A DNA stretch of 28,681 bases from DATGLW01 sp035293965 (GTDB lineage Bacteria; Actinomycetota; Acidimicrobiia; Acidimicrobiales; RAAP-2): the NCBI GenBank assembly GCA_035293965.1, contig DATGLW010000085.1, positions 1 through 28,681 on the forward strand, read 5' to 3'. The notes under the pieces are model-generated. The model was given only the letters and a program-made list of their open reading frames with translations, was not told where the DNA came from and did no database searches. Both the position numbers and the translations under genes were made by a program. Below, piece after piece: positions 1-7,760 of the stretch (its first letter is position 1; each line of letters starts with the position of its first letter).

Positions 1-71
1 ACCTCAAGGGCGACAGCTACCGACTGAAGGACCGAGACCTCGGGAGGGTGCCCACAGACGACGCAGCGTGA
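1..71 (+). pseudogene. IS21-family IstB-like ATPase, C-terminal end (cut by window edge)
   Basis: The reading frame starting at base 3 gives LKGDSYRLKDRDLGR and then stops at 69-71. This is the conserved C-terminus of IstB-type ATPases, the helper subunit of IS21-family transposases. Only 22 codons lie in the window, so whether the gene is intact to the left is unknown; it is listed as a pseudogene only because it is partial here. An IS21-like right end follows within 70 bases, which fits a complete 3' end of an element. A related IstB fragment lies on the opposite strand at 358-731. Confidence 0.72.
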
Positions 72-87
72 CGATGGCCACCCGAGG

Positions 88-139
88 GGGGTCAGTTTTC
101 AACCGTCCGAAAGGGGTCAAGATTCGGGCGGCGTTGACA
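88..139 (+). mobile_element. Right end of an IS21-family element
   Basis: Two copies of a terminal-repeat motif lie 25 bases apart: GGGGTCAGTTTTCA at 88-101 and GGGGTCAAGATTCG at 113-126. They are followed by GCGTTGACA, ending at 139. IS21 elements end in ...ACA, carry several internal copies of the transposase-binding repeat, and place the end just downstream of istB, as seen here. The left end lies outside the window. Confidence 0.6.
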
Positions 140-208
140 CCACCATGGTGGTCCAGGCCGACCTCGATTTACAGGAACCGTAGGACATCACCCCGCAGGG
201 TCCAGGTG

Positions 209-367
209 GCATCCTCAGGGCGATCGAACGAACAGGTCCGGACACTGTGCCACGAGCCGGCCCACGCCAAGCTGCACGGCCCTTCGACTTCGAGCCGGAG
301 TCGGGACCTCTGCGAGGTGGAAGCCGAGTCCGTCGCCTGCCTGGTGTGTCATGCCCCTCAGGCAGGT
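209..367 (+). pseudogene. Fragment of an ImmA/IrrE- or ArdC-like zinc metallopeptidase
   Basis: The plus frame reads TLCHEPAHAKLHGP and, about ten residues later, SRDLCEVEAESVACLVCHA. A HExxH zinc-binding helix followed by a second conserved E-x-E-AES-V-A helix is the core of DUF955 (ImmA/IrrE) and of the metallopeptidase domain of ArdC-type antirestriction proteins on mobile elements. HExxH is kept as HEPAH, with an unusual proline. There is no N-terminal region and no start codon with a ribosome site. The homology stops where the minus-strand IstB fragment ends (358). I read it as a shard left by rearrangement. The ArdC versus ImmA assignment is uncertain. Confidence 0.55.
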
Positions 368-731
368 CGGCTCTCCTCGTGGGTCGTCATCCTCCCCAGG
401 TCGCGGTCCTTCAGCCGGTAGATGTCGCCCTTCAGGTTGATCAACCTCGGCGTGGTGGACGAGGCGGTCGACCATGGCCGCCGCCCTCACCGGGTCCGCG
501 AAGACCCCCCCAGCGGGCGAAGGGCTTGTTCAGGTGACCACGACGTTGGCTCGTTCGTTGCGGACGGAGATCAGTTAGAAGTAGACGTTGGCGGCCTCGC
601 CGTCGAAGGGGATGTAACCGACCTCGTTGATGACGTGGAGGGGGATCCGCCCGATCCGGGTGCGCTCGGCGGGCAGGCGTCCCTGGTGGTTGGCCTCGCC
701 CAGAACACTCGTCATCCTCGTGGCCCAGGCC
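358..731 (-). pseudogene. Decayed IS21-family IstB-like ATPase fragment
   Basis: Read on the minus strand in three frames, the pieces line up with the C-terminal half of IstB: LGEANHQGRL, then VINEVGYIPFDGEAANVYF (Walker B region), LISVRNERANVVVT, NKPFARWG, MVDRLVHHAEV, and INLKGDIYRLKDRDLGR with a stop at 358-360. The frame is broken by a TAA at 575-577 where the family has Gln, a lost base before NKPF, and one extra T before INLKG. The Walker A half is not recognisable, so the gene is truncated and dead. It faces the plus-strand IstB end at 1-71 tail to tail. Confidence 0.75.
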
Positions 732-1147
732 GTCGGGGATCCCGCCGTCCCGATCCATCCGGCTCTCGTGTTCGTCCACGGCGACTGGGACAGCGGCGCG
801 GAGCTTCGGATCCTGAGCAAGCGGCCGTACCGGCATCTCGGGGTCTGGGTCACGTGGCCCAGGGCGCTCACGTCGATGATCGCCAAGCCGGGACCGCTGA
901 CCCCGGGGATGTCCACGCGATCGGCGAGCACCTCGCCGGCGTGCGAACAGGTGACGCCACCTGCGCGGCGACGACGAAAGGGCCACTGATCCCCGCTCGT
1001 TGGCGACCAGGCCGGCCGCCGGCCAGCCTCTTCCATGATGGGCTCGGTGGTCACCGGCGCCCCAAGGGCCCGCTGCGGGACGCCGCTGCGCTCCGTTCCT
1101 CGCTCGACCTGCGGCCGTCCCTTGGCCCGCCTGGCAGGTCGAATTTC
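732..1147. other. Stretch without a recognisable gene
   Basis: Long open frames exist on both strands, but none has a convincing start with a ribosome-binding site or a recognisable domain, and the stretch lies between a dead IstB fragment and a repeat-rich region. I see only probable relics of mobile DNA here and assign no gene. Confidence 0.4.
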
Positions 1148-1571
1148 GTGCCACCTCCGTGCCACACCGGGCGGAAAATGGGTGTCTACAACGGTCACTG
1201 GCGGATCGCGAATACAGCCTTCTGACCTGCCCGCTTCCTGTTCTCCCCAGGTAAGGAAATAGGCCTCGGACGGGTTCCCAAGCTGAGAACACGATTCGCC
1301 GGCGGCGCCGTCTTGCGCCCGGTGCGGAATGGCGTGCCGACCCGCCGAGCTTGCTGGCTGACGCCTACCGGCAAGCGCCCCCTTGGCGCCCGCCCTCTGC
1401 GGAACTCGCAGTCGCCGGCGAGGGACTCCGGCCGGGTTCGCGAGGCGAGGGACCAGCATCGACGGTTCGGAGGGTTGAACACGCTCCGGAACGGCGGAAC
1501 CAGGACGGCAGCGTGACACGTGGTGGCACGTGCCACACGGACACCGCCCCGGTGTGGCACGCCTGTGGCAC
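1148..1571. repeat. Cluster of GTGGCAC/GTGCCAC repeats next to tRNA-Phe
   Basis: The 7-mer GTGGCAC or its complement occurs at 1148-1154, 1159-1165, 1524-1530, 1531-1537, 1554-1560 and 1565-1571. The pair at 1524-1537 forms a perfect 14-bp palindrome (GTGGCACGTGCCAC). CGTGCCACAC at 1529-1538 pairs with GTGTGGCACG at 1552-1561. The cluster lies 60-480 bases beyond the 3' end of tRNA-Phe, where integrative elements insert, and short repeated sites in that position can be integrase arm-type sites. No integrase gene is visible, so this role is inferred. Between the two groups of repeats (1166-1523) I see no gene. Confidence 0.45.
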
Positions 1572-1628
1572 GAACGCGGACCCCGGTCGGATTCCCTTAC
1601 CGCCCAGGGCCCCTGAACTGGACTTTCC

Positions 1629-1704
1629 TGGTGGTCGGGACCGGCGTCGATCCGGTGACCTCGCGCTTTTCAGGCGCGCGCTCTGCCAACTGAGCTACCC
1701 GACC
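1629..1704 (-). tRNA. trnF: tRNA-Phe (GAA)
   Basis: Folds as a full cloverleaf on the minus strand: acceptor GGTCGGG paired with CCCGACC, D arm GCTC/GAGC, anticodon stem CGCGC/GCGCG with loop CTGAAAA (anticodon GAA), T stem ACCGG/CCGGT. The discriminator is A and CCA is encoded (1631-1629). The T loop begins with A instead of the usual T. It lies 39 bases downstream of tRNA-Asp on the same strand and is probably cotranscribed with it. Confidence 0.96.
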
Positions 1705-1743
1705 GCATCCATCCAGATCGTGGAGACGCTCTCGACCTGGCGG

Positions 1744-1818
1744 CGGACCTGACGGGATTTGAACCCGCGACCTCCGCCTTGACAGGGCGGCGTGCACTCC
1801 GAGCTGCACCACAGGTCC
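1744..1818 (-). tRNA. trnD: tRNA-Asp (GTC)
   Basis: Minus-strand cloverleaf: acceptor GGACCTG paired with CAGGTCC, anticodon loop CTGTCAA (anticodon GTC), T arm GCGGG-TTCAAAT-CCCGT, discriminator G. The bases after the discriminator read CCG, so CCA is not encoded, unlike the neighbouring tRNA-Phe. The Asp-Phe order is the one usual in actinobacteria, where tRNA-Glu normally stands directly before Asp. Confidence 0.96.
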
Positions 1819-1868
1819 TCGTACCCCCTCGCCGACGCGTCGTCGGTGGCACCGGGGGGTGGCCCACC

Positions 1869-1874
1869 ACTATA
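1869..1874 (-). promoter_or_regulatory. Possible -10 box for the tRNA-Asp/Phe unit
   Basis: TATAGT on the minus strand, about 50 bases upstream of tRNA-Asp, is the only good -10 hexamer in the GC-rich gap 1819-2155. No clear -35 is seen at the right distance. The rest of the gap holds GC-rich inverted repeats but no supported gene. Confidence 0.35.
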
Positions 1875-2154
1875 CGTCCCCCACGAGGCTGCGACCCCAG
1901 CTCAATCGCAGCGTGACGGGCCGACGCCCGGCGCCCCTCGCCAACCAGTCGGTCGGGACCGGCCCGCCGCGGAGTCACGGGCGGGTCGTTGTGGTGCCGG
2001 GGGCGGCGCTCCGTGGGCCCGCATGGCGGCCTCTCGGGGGGCTCCCTGCCCTTGCCACCGGAGGCCGCCCGGAACGGGAGCGTGCTCCGCCCGGGCAAGC
2101 CTGCCGATGGCTCCTCCGCCCTCCTACCGGAGAGAGCCGGCCGCGCCGCCGTGG

Positions 2155-2172
2155 CTCACGGGCGGCCGTGAG
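2155..2172. terminator. Hairpin at the end of the putative anti-sigma gene
   Basis: CTCACGG and CCGTGAG form a perfect 7-bp stem with a 4-base loop. It overlaps the stop codon at 2156-2158 of the minus-strand gene. There is no T tract, so it is at best a GC-type terminator. Confidence 0.3.
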
Positions 2173-3028
2173 GCGATGATCCGGCGCCGCTCAGAACCTG
2201 GTCCGCCGAGGTGTGATCCCCGGGGCCGGACGCGGTGTCGTTCTCGGTGCCGGAGGTCGAGGTCTGGTCCCCGGTGCCGGACGCGGTGTCGTTCTCGGTG
2301 CCGGAGCCCGAGGTGTGGGGTGAGCCGGTGGTGTCAGTGTTGCCGTGGGGCGCGTCCGTCGAGTCGGTGGTGTCGGTCTTCGAGCCCACGCCGGACTGGT
2401 GGGCGCTGATGATCCCCTGGCAGTAGGACTGGATGGCCGAGTCGCCTCCGGCGGCCTTGGACAGGTTGGCGTAGGCCACGCTGTGGCTGTCGAGCCCGCC
2501 CGAGGTGAAGGCGGTGCACAGCCCGAAGGTTGCCGGGCTGGTCGCGCTCGCGTCGGGGCCCTGGGCGTGGGACGTGCCGTTGACGCTATCGCTCGTGCCC
2601 GAGTGCCCCGTGTCCGGGTTGGGCACCGAGATGCCGACGTCGGCCAGCACGTGGGAGACGGCCGACTGGGCCGGAGCCGGAAGCGAACCCGTCGCCGCAG
2701 CTGCGCCTGCGCCTGCGAGAGCGATGGGGCCCGCCGCGGCCAGGACCTTCAAGGTCATGAACTTCCCGAGCATCGACTGTCTCCTTGCCGTAGGTGCAGG
2801 AACGCCCGAGCCGTCCTTCATGGCGGCAAATGCAGACATCGCCGCCTCCCGACCAACGTGTTCGGCGGAGGTGGCCGGCCCCCGGGCTGCCCGCACCAGC
2901 TCGGCCACGTGACCGAGCCCCGGGGGGGCGTCGTCCGGGTGCAGGGCACCGCCGAGCAACCGTTCCACCAAGGTCGGGTCGAGGGTGAACCGCGCCATTC
3001 CGGTGTCCAGATCGTCCGAGGCCGCCAC
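2156..3028 (-). CDS. Single-pass membrane protein, putative anti-sigma factor
   Basis: 290 residues. The GTG start at 3028 has GGGAGGTG about 8 bases upstream and lies 4 bases beyond the sigma-factor stop, so the two genes form a unit. Residues 1-90 are a cytoplasmic-type helical region (VERLLGGALHPDDAPPG, then VAELVRAARGPAT). A hydrophobic Ala/Gly-rich segment at about 92-113 follows, and then an outer tail rich in Ser, Thr, Asp and Gly. The tail contains a duplicated 17-residue unit (SGTENDTASG...). No zinc-binding anti-sigma motif (HxxxCxxC) is present. The role as partner of the sigma factor is inferred from gene order and architecture; a sensor or adhesive surface protein is the alternative. 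Confidence 0.75.
   Translation of the reverse strand: MAASDDLDTGMARFTLDPTLVERLLGGALHPDDAPPGLGHVAELVRAARGPATSAEHVGREAAMSAFAAMKDGSGVPAPTARRQSMLGKFMTLKVLAAAGPIALAGAGAAAATGSLPAPAQSAVSHVLADVGISVPNPDTGHSGTSDSVNGTSHAQGPDASATSPATFGLCTAFTSGGLDSHSVAYANLSKAAGGDSAIQSYCQGIISAHQSGVGSKTDTTDSTDAPHGNTDTTGSPHTSGSGTENDTASGTGDQTSTSGTENDTASGPGDHTSADQVLSGAGSSPHGRP
2230..2331. repeat. 51-bp tandem duplication inside the membrane protein gene
   Basis: The run beginning ACGCGGTGTCGTTCTCGGTG at 2230 recurs at 2281, a period of 51 bases (17 codons), so it keeps the reading frame. It encodes two copies of SGTENDTASG near the C-terminus, a hydrophilic spacer that can change length by slippage or recombination. Confidence 0.75.
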
Positions 3029-3032
3029 GGCG

Positions 3033-3614
3033 TTACACCTCCCGGGCCAGGGCGGCCCGCATGCCGGGGTGCCGGGCCAGCCGCCGGAGCGCCCGGTGCT
3101 GGGCGACGCGCACCGACCCCGGCCGCTTGCCGAGCAGCCGGGCAACTTCTTCGACCGACAGGCCACCCACCACCCGGAGCACGATGATCTCTGCTTGTTC
3201 TGGGTTGAGTGCGGCTGTCAGCTGGGCGATCGCCTCCTGAGCCGACAGCTCGCCGGCTACCGTGCCGGCAAGATCCTCGCTGGTGGCCATCTCGGCCAGG
3301 GAGGCGCTTGGCACCGGGTCGGTCCGGCGCCGAGCGCTCCGACGGCGGTGATCGGCGAGCCGTCGGCGGGCAATGGCAAAGACCCATCCCCGGAGAGCCG
3401 GCGCGTCACCCTGGAAATCACGGATTCCCTCGGCGACGGCCACCCATGTCTCGCCGGCGAGATCATCGGCAGCGGCGGGCTCCTGCCAGCGCAGATAGCG
3501 GAGCAGGGGCGGCTGCAGCCAGCCGAAGAGGGTCGCCGCGGCCCACTCTTCGCCGGCCTGGAGCGCGGCCAGCAGCTCGTCGAAGTCCTCGATGCCGGTC
3601 ACCTCGTCTGGCAT
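3033..3614 (-). CDS. RNA polymerase sigma factor, sigma-70/ECF family
   Basis: 193 residues, the usual ECF size. Residues about 15-95 form region 2 (LFGWLQPPLLRYLRW, AADDLAGETWVAVAEGI, LRGWVFAIARRRLADHRRR). Residues about 125-183 form region 4, with the helix-turn-helix LSVEEVARLLGKRPGSVRVAQHRALRRL. It directs RNA polymerase to a dedicated promoter set. The next gene begins 4 bases after its stop and encodes a one-span membrane protein, the usual arrangement for a membrane-held anti-sigma factor. The ATG at 3614 is the last good start before MPDEVTG. The target regulon cannot be told from the sequence. Confidence 0.92.
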   Translation of the reverse strand: MPDEVTGIEDFDELLAALQAGEEWAAATLFGWLQPPLLRYLRWQEPAAADDLAGETWVAVAEGIRDFQGDAPALRGWVFAIARRRLADHRRRSARRRTDPVPSASLAEMATSEDLAGTVAGELSAQEAIAQLTAALNPEQAEIIVLRVVGGLSVEEVARLLGKRPGSVRVAQHRALRRLARHPGMRAALAREV

Positions 3615-3745
3615 GCTCCTCGGGCCCGGTGTCGGGCCGGTTGCGCGCCGGTTGCATGCTCGTCGAAGCGGCCGGAGTGCCGAGAGTCGGGTACGGGTCC
3701 GTGCATCCCTGCTCTCGTGCCGGTGACCGTGCCGGAGCCTGCCCG

Positions 3746-5434
3746 CTACGGCTGGGGTTCGGGGGACCCGGGAGCAAAGTCGGCGAGTCCCGGAGAGAGT
3801 CCCGGAGAGAAGGAGGCATCCGCCCCCGGGGACAGGATGGCTTCCCGGGCAGGCGGGACCCCGGCCGGGCCCGACTGCCCCGTCCGTGCCCCGACCACGG
3901 CAGGCGCGACGGCGGGGGTATGAGTGGCGGTCCGGGTCGCCCTCCCGAGGACGCCGAGGACCACGCCGGCACAGGCAGCCGCCGCCAGCCCGGCCGCCAC
4001 TCCGACCAGGTGCAGCCCGTCGACGAACGCCGACTCCGACACGCGCACCACGAGGTCGTGCGCGTGGCTGGCGCTCCCGGTCGAGGCGAGGGCGGCGGCC
4101 AGCGATCGCCGGGCGGACGGCAGGTAGGGGGCTCCCGAGGTACCGGCAAGGCCATGGGTGACGACCGACGTGTAGCGGGCAGTGAGGATCGTCCCCAGGA
4201 CCGCCACGCCGAGGGCGCCGCCGAGCTGGCGGGTCGCGCTCTGGGTGCCCGAGGCCATCCCGGCCTGCTCCGGCGGCACCGCGCTCATGACCATGGACGT
4301 GGTGCCCGGCGCCATGAGGCCGATGCCGGTGCTGACCAGCACGAGTGACACGAGGATGACGCCGACCGAGCTGTGGACCCCGGCGAGCGCCATGGAGCCG
4401 GCCCCGACCGCCGCCACGAGCAGGCCGGCACTCGTGACCGCCCGAGCGCCGTAGCGGCCGAAGGCCCGGGCGCCGTAGGGGGAGGCGACCATCACCGCCG
4501 CCGCCGAGGGCATGAGGGCGAGGCCAGCCGCCAGGGCGGAGAGGCCAAGGACCAGCTGCACGTACTGGGTCACGACGAACGACGAGCCGAAGCTGAAGAA
4601 GTACTGCACGCCGACCACGCCGCAGCCCACCGAGAACCTCGGCAGGCGGAAGTAGCGGACGTCGATCAGTGGATGCCGGCTCCGGAGCTCCCACGCGCAG
4701 AACGAAGCGCCGACGGCAATGGCCCCCGCGAGGGAGCCGGCGACCAGGGGATCGCCCCAGCCCCGGTCCGGCCCCTCGATGAGCCCGAACACCATCCCAC
4801 CGGCGAACAGGACCGACAGCACCACGCCGACCCAGTCGATCGCCGTGTCGCGCCGCGGCGCCGAGCTCGGCACGAGGGCGAGGACGGCCACCATCGTGCC
4901 GAGGGCCACGGGGACGTTGAAGACGAACACCGAGCCCCACCAGAAGTGGCTGAGGAGCAGCCCTGCTGCGAGCGGCGCCACGACGCTGCCTGCCGACGCC
5001 GTCGCGGCCCACACGCCGATCGCCCGGCGCAGCTCTGCCTCGGTCGTGTAGATGTCGGTCATGATCGACAGGGTCATGGGCATGACGAGGGCGGCCCCCA
5101 CGCCCATGACACAGCGGGCGGCCACCAGCGCCGCCGTCGAGTGCGACAGCGCGGCCAGCCCCGAGCCTCCGGCGAAGACGCCCAGCCCGAGGGCGAGGGT
5201 GCCCTTGCGGCCCACGCGGTCTCCGAGCGAGCCCGCAGCCAGCAGGAGGCCGGCGAACACGAGGGCATAGCCGTCGACGATCCACTCGAGACCGGTGTTC
5301 GTGGCCAGGAGCGCCCGGGCGAGCGTCGGTATGGCGACGTTGAGGAGGGACAGATTGACCGTGATCGCGGCCAGGCTGACGCAGAGGGTCAGCAACACTG
5401 CCCGCGGCCGGACTTCTCGTGCCGACGTTCCCAC
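3746..5434 (-). CDS. MFS multidrug exporter, DHA2 (EmrB/QacA) family
   Basis: 562 residues. The GTG start at 5434 is preceded by GGAGGGG. About 14 hydrophobic segments are visible, as expected for DHA2 drug:proton antiporters. The first segment ends in NVAIPTLARAL and is followed by WIVDGYALVFAGLLLAAGSL. Motif A (GSLGDRVGRK) is at about 68-77, then ARCVMGVGAALVMPM. The protein would export hydrophobic compounds across the inner membrane using the proton gradient. The last about 60 residues form a Pro/Gly/Ser-rich tail (SFSPGLSPGLADFAPGSPE) that is not part of the usual fold. It shares its strand with the sigma-factor pair but is 131 bases away and has its own ribosome site. Substrate unknown. 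Confidence 0.92.
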   Translation of the reverse strand: MGTSAREVRPRAVLLTLCVSLAAITVNLSLLNVAIPTLARALLATNTGLEWIVDGYALVFAGLLLAAGSLGDRVGRKGTLALGLGVFAGGSGLAALSHSTAALVAARCVMGVGAALVMPMTLSIMTDIYTTEAELRRAIGVWAATASAGSVVAPLAAGLLLSHFWWGSVFVFNVPVALGTMVAVLALVPSSAPRRDTAIDWVGVVLSVLFAGGMVFGLIEGPDRGWGDPLVAGSLAGAIAVGASFCAWELRSRHPLIDVRYFRLPRFSVGCGVVGVQYFFSFGSSFVVTQYVQLVLGLSALAAGLALMPSAAAVMVASPYGARAFGRYGARAVTSAGLLVAAVGAGSMALAGVHSSVGVILVSLVLVSTGIGLMAPGTTSMVMSAVPPEQAGMASGTQSATRQLGGALGVAVLGTILTARYTSVVTHGLAGTSGAPYLPSARRSLAAALASTGSASHAHDLVVRVSESAFVDGLHLVGVAAGLAAAACAGVVLGVLGRATRTATHTPAVAPAVVGARTGQSGPAGVPPAREAILSPGADASFSPGLSPGLADFAPGSPEPQP

Positions 5435-5582
5435 GCCCCTCCGTTCGCCGGGTCGCGGCACGGACCGCCCAGCGGCAGACCCGTCCGCGGCGCCCACGTT
5501 AGGCGCCGCGGGTCGTAAAAGGTGAGGTGAGAAGGGGCCAGGTGCGGGGTGGAGCGCGCGCCAGTGGGGCGAGCGGAGCCCC

Positions 5583-6524
5583 TCAGAGCTCCAGGACCAG
5601 GCGGCCTCTCGTTCCGCGTGCCTCGAGCTGGCGGTGCGCCTCGGCTGCCTGTTCGGGCGGGAAGGTCCGGGCCACCCGCAGGGTGAGCACGCCGTCCTCA
5701 GCCTGCTGGCGGAGGCTGTCGAGCTTCTCGCGCTCGGTCGCGTAGCGGGCCACCAGCACCTGGTGGATGGTGATCCCCCGCTCGGGCTCGCCGTCGAAGG
5801 CTCTGACGCAGGCCACCGACCCCCCGTCGCGAACCGCAGGGAGCACCCTGGCCCCAAGGACGGCAGCGTCGACCAGCCCCTCGACACCTTCTGGCGCCAC
5901 CTCACGGATCCGGGCCGCGACGTCGTCGCCGCGGGCCACCACGATGTCGGCGCCGAGCGAGCGGACGAGGTCCTGGTCACTGGCCGAGGCATCGGCGACC
6001 ACGCGCAGGCCCTCGGCCTTGGCCAGTTGGACCGTGTACCCACCCACCGCGCCCGCCGCGCCGGTGACGGCCAGCGTGCTCCCGGCCTGCAGCGCGAGGA
6101 GGTCGAGGGCCATGCGGGCCGTGAGCCCGTTCATCGGCAAGGTGGCCGCGGCGGCGTGCCCGACGCCGCGAGGCTGGGCAACGACCGAGCGAGCCGGCAC
6201 GATCACCTTCTCGGCGTAGGCCCCGCCGTGGGGACCGGTGGGCAGCACGATGGCCATCACCTGGTCGCCAACGGCCACAACAGTCACCCCCTCGCCGACC
6301 TGGTCCACGACGCCGGCCGCCTCCATGCCGGGCACGTAGGGCGGTCGCCGGCCCTCGGTGAGCCGGTCCCCGTAGGCGCCAGCGCGGAACCCGACGTCAG
6401 CAGGGTTGACGGTGGCTGCGTGCACCCGGATCCGGACCTCCCCCGGCCCGGCGAGCGGTTCTGGGACCTCGAACACCCGCAGGACCTCTGGACCCCCGAA
6501 CGTCTCGACGCCGACCACGCGCAT
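5583..6524 (-). CDS. NADPH:quinone oxidoreductase-like MDR protein
   Basis: 313 residues, typical for zinc-free medium-chain reductases (quinone oxidoreductase/zeta-crystallin group). The start ATG at 6524 has GGGAGGTGG just upstream. Residues 1-130 form the GroES-like domain (NPADVGFRAGAY, PYVPGMEAAGVV, GDQVMAI). Residues 155-162 (GAAGAVGG) are the Rossmann dinucleotide-binding turn. The Cys and His residues of zinc alcohol dehydrogenases are absent. It probably reduces a quinone or enone with NADPH; the true substrate is unknown. It is divergent from the LLM oxidoreductase, with a 235-base gap between their starts. Confidence 0.88.
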   Translation of the reverse strand: MRVVGVETFGGPEVLRVFEVPEPLAGPGEVRIRVHAATVNPADVGFRAGAYGDRLTEGRRPPYVPGMEAAGVVDQVGEGVTVVAVGDQVMAIVLPTGPHGGAYAEKVIVPARSVVAQPRGVGHAAAATLPMNGLTARMALDLLALQAGSTLAVTGAAGAVGGYTVQLAKAEGLRVVADASASDQDLVRSLGADIVVARGDDVAARIREVAPEGVEGLVDAAVLGARVLPAVRDGGSVACVRAFDGEPERGITIHQVLVARYATEREKLDSLRQQAEDGVLTLRVARTFPPEQAAEAHRQLEARGTRGRLVLEL

Positions 6525-6654
6525 CGAAGCCACCTCCCGGTCGCACCCAATCCGTTGCCAGGAACCACTCTGCCCCGCGTGCCCGCGCACACGGTGCCCC
6601 CGCGCTGTTCGCGTGCCGTACTCCCGGGCGCCCCGCTGGTGGTCGGGCGGCGCG

Positions 6655-6660
6655 TAGATT
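6655..6660 (+). promoter_or_regulatory. Possible -10 box for the LLM oxidoreductase
   Basis: TAGATT lies in the divergent gap 6525-6759, about 100 bases before the start chosen for the plus-strand gene. The same hexamer is used as -10 at 21772. No strong -35 is seen. Confidence 0.3.
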
Positions 6661-6759
6661 GCGCCGAGCCGAGCGGCTGGCGCGGCACCGGCGCAGATGG
6701 CCGTCGCCGCAGGTCGCCCGGGTGCCCGCGAAGCCGACCGCCAGGGGAGAGGGGTTCCG

Positions 6760-7674
6760 ATGCGAGTGTGCCTGATGATCGAAGGTCAAGAAGGCGTCAC
6801 GTGGCAGGAGTGGCGGGCGCTGGCCGAGGCCGTCGAGTCGGCCGGGCTCGACGGCCTGTTCCGCTCCGACCACTACACCTCGTTCCACGGGCCCCCGGGG
6901 CCCGCCCTCGACGCCTGGGCGACCATCGCCGCGCTGGCCCCGGTCACCTCGCGCATCCGGCTGGGGACGCTCGTGTCCCCGGCCACCTTCCGCCACCCGA
7001 GCGAGCTCGCCAGGGTGGCGGCCACGGCCGACCACGCGTCGGGCGGCCGGGTCGAGGTCGGCGTCGGGGCGGGGTGGTTCGAGCAGGAGCACCGGCAGAA
7101 CGGGTTCGAGTTCCCGCCGGTCGCCGAGCGGCTGGGCCGTCTCGAGGAGTACGCCGAGGTATTGGTGCGCAGCTGGAGCGGCGAAGCCTTCGACTACCGC
7201 GGCACCTACTTCGTCCTGGAGGGCCAGCGGGCCCTGCCGGCTCCCCTGCAGGTCCCGCACCCGCCCCTGATCGTCGGCGGCCGGGGCGGTCCCCGGTCCG
7301 TCGCGCTCGCCGCCCGCTACGGGCAGGAGTACAACACGGCCTTCTTCGGCGTCGACGAGTGCCGGGCGCTCCGGCGCCGCATCGACGAGGCCTGCCTGGG
7401 CGCGGGGAGGGACCCGGCGGCCCTCCCGCTGTCGCTGATGGCGCTCGTGGCGGTGGGCGCCGACGGGCGCGAGGCCGAGGACCGCCTGACCAGGTTCCTC
7501 GAGCGTTTCCGGGGCCCGCGCGAGCGGTGCCACGCCGGCACGGTCGAGGAGATGGCGGCCCTGCTCGCCAGTTACGAGGAGGCCGGCGTCACGCGTGTCT
7601 TCCTCCAGCACCCGGACCGCCAGGACGCCGCCGCCATCGAGCTGCTGGGCGAGCTGGCGCGCCGGGTGGCCTGA
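6760..7674 (+). CDS. LLM-class, probably F420-dependent oxidoreductase
   Basis: 304 residues, a full-length luciferase-like TIM barrel. The start ATG at 6760 has GGGGAGAGGGG about 7 bases upstream; an ATG at 6697 in frame lacks such a site. Typical motifs: FRSDHYTSFHG near residue 35, RIRLGTLVSPATFRHPSELARVAATADHASGGRVEVGVGAGW (given here only as a landmark through its parts RIRLGTLV and GVGAGWFEQEH), and PPLIVGGRGG. Such proteins use reduced F420 or FMN to reduce or oxygenate small organic substrates. The cofactor is inferred from family and actinobacterial host. The neighbouring nitronate monooxygenase and MDR reductase suggest redox work on xenobiotics or lipids. Confidence 0.88.
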   Translation: MRVCLMIEGQEGVTWQEWRALAEAVESAGLDGLFRSDHYTSFHGPPGPALDAWATIAALAPVTSRIRLGTLVSPATFRHPSELARVAATADHASGGRVEVGVGAGWFEQEHRQNGFEFPPVAERLGRLEEYAEVLVRSWSGEAFDYRGTYFVLEGQRALPAPLQVPHPPLIVGGRGGPRSVALAARYGQEYNTAFFGVDECRALRRRIDEACLGAGRDPAALPLSLMALVAVGADGREAEDRLTRFLERFRGPRERCHAGTVEEMAALLASYEEAGVTRVFLQHPDRQDAAAIELLGELARRVA

Positions 7675-7682
7675 GGGGCGGC

Positions 7683-7710
7683 AGGTCGGCGAGGCTCGCC
7701 CCGCCGACCT
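7683..7710. terminator. Probable bidirectional terminator hairpin
   Basis: AGGTCGGCG at 7683-7691 and CGCCGACCT at 7702-7710 form a perfect 9-bp stem around a 10-base loop. It lies between two convergent genes, 9 bases after the LLM oxidoreductase stop. No T tract follows. Confidence 0.55.
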
Positions 7711-7760
7711 CGGGGGGCGCCGCGCCACTCGACTCGTGAGCCTCTGCGGGCGTGCCGTCC

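Noticed and set aside
422..1560. Long overlapping open frames on both strands
   Set aside because: High GC makes long stop-free frames common. None has a ribosome site or a recognisable domain, and several run across the decayed istB.
1819..2155. Copy of the tRNA-Glu 3' end marking an island boundary
   Set aside because: I looked for it and found only the T-arm similarity of tRNA-Asp itself, which all tRNAs share. Without a duplicated end the island idea rests on gene order alone.
3033..5285. A 750-codon minus-strand frame ending in the sigma factor
   Set aside because: Only the last 193 codons are the sigma factor. The rest is the wrong frame through the MFS gene, giving Arg/Pro/Gly-rich nonsense.
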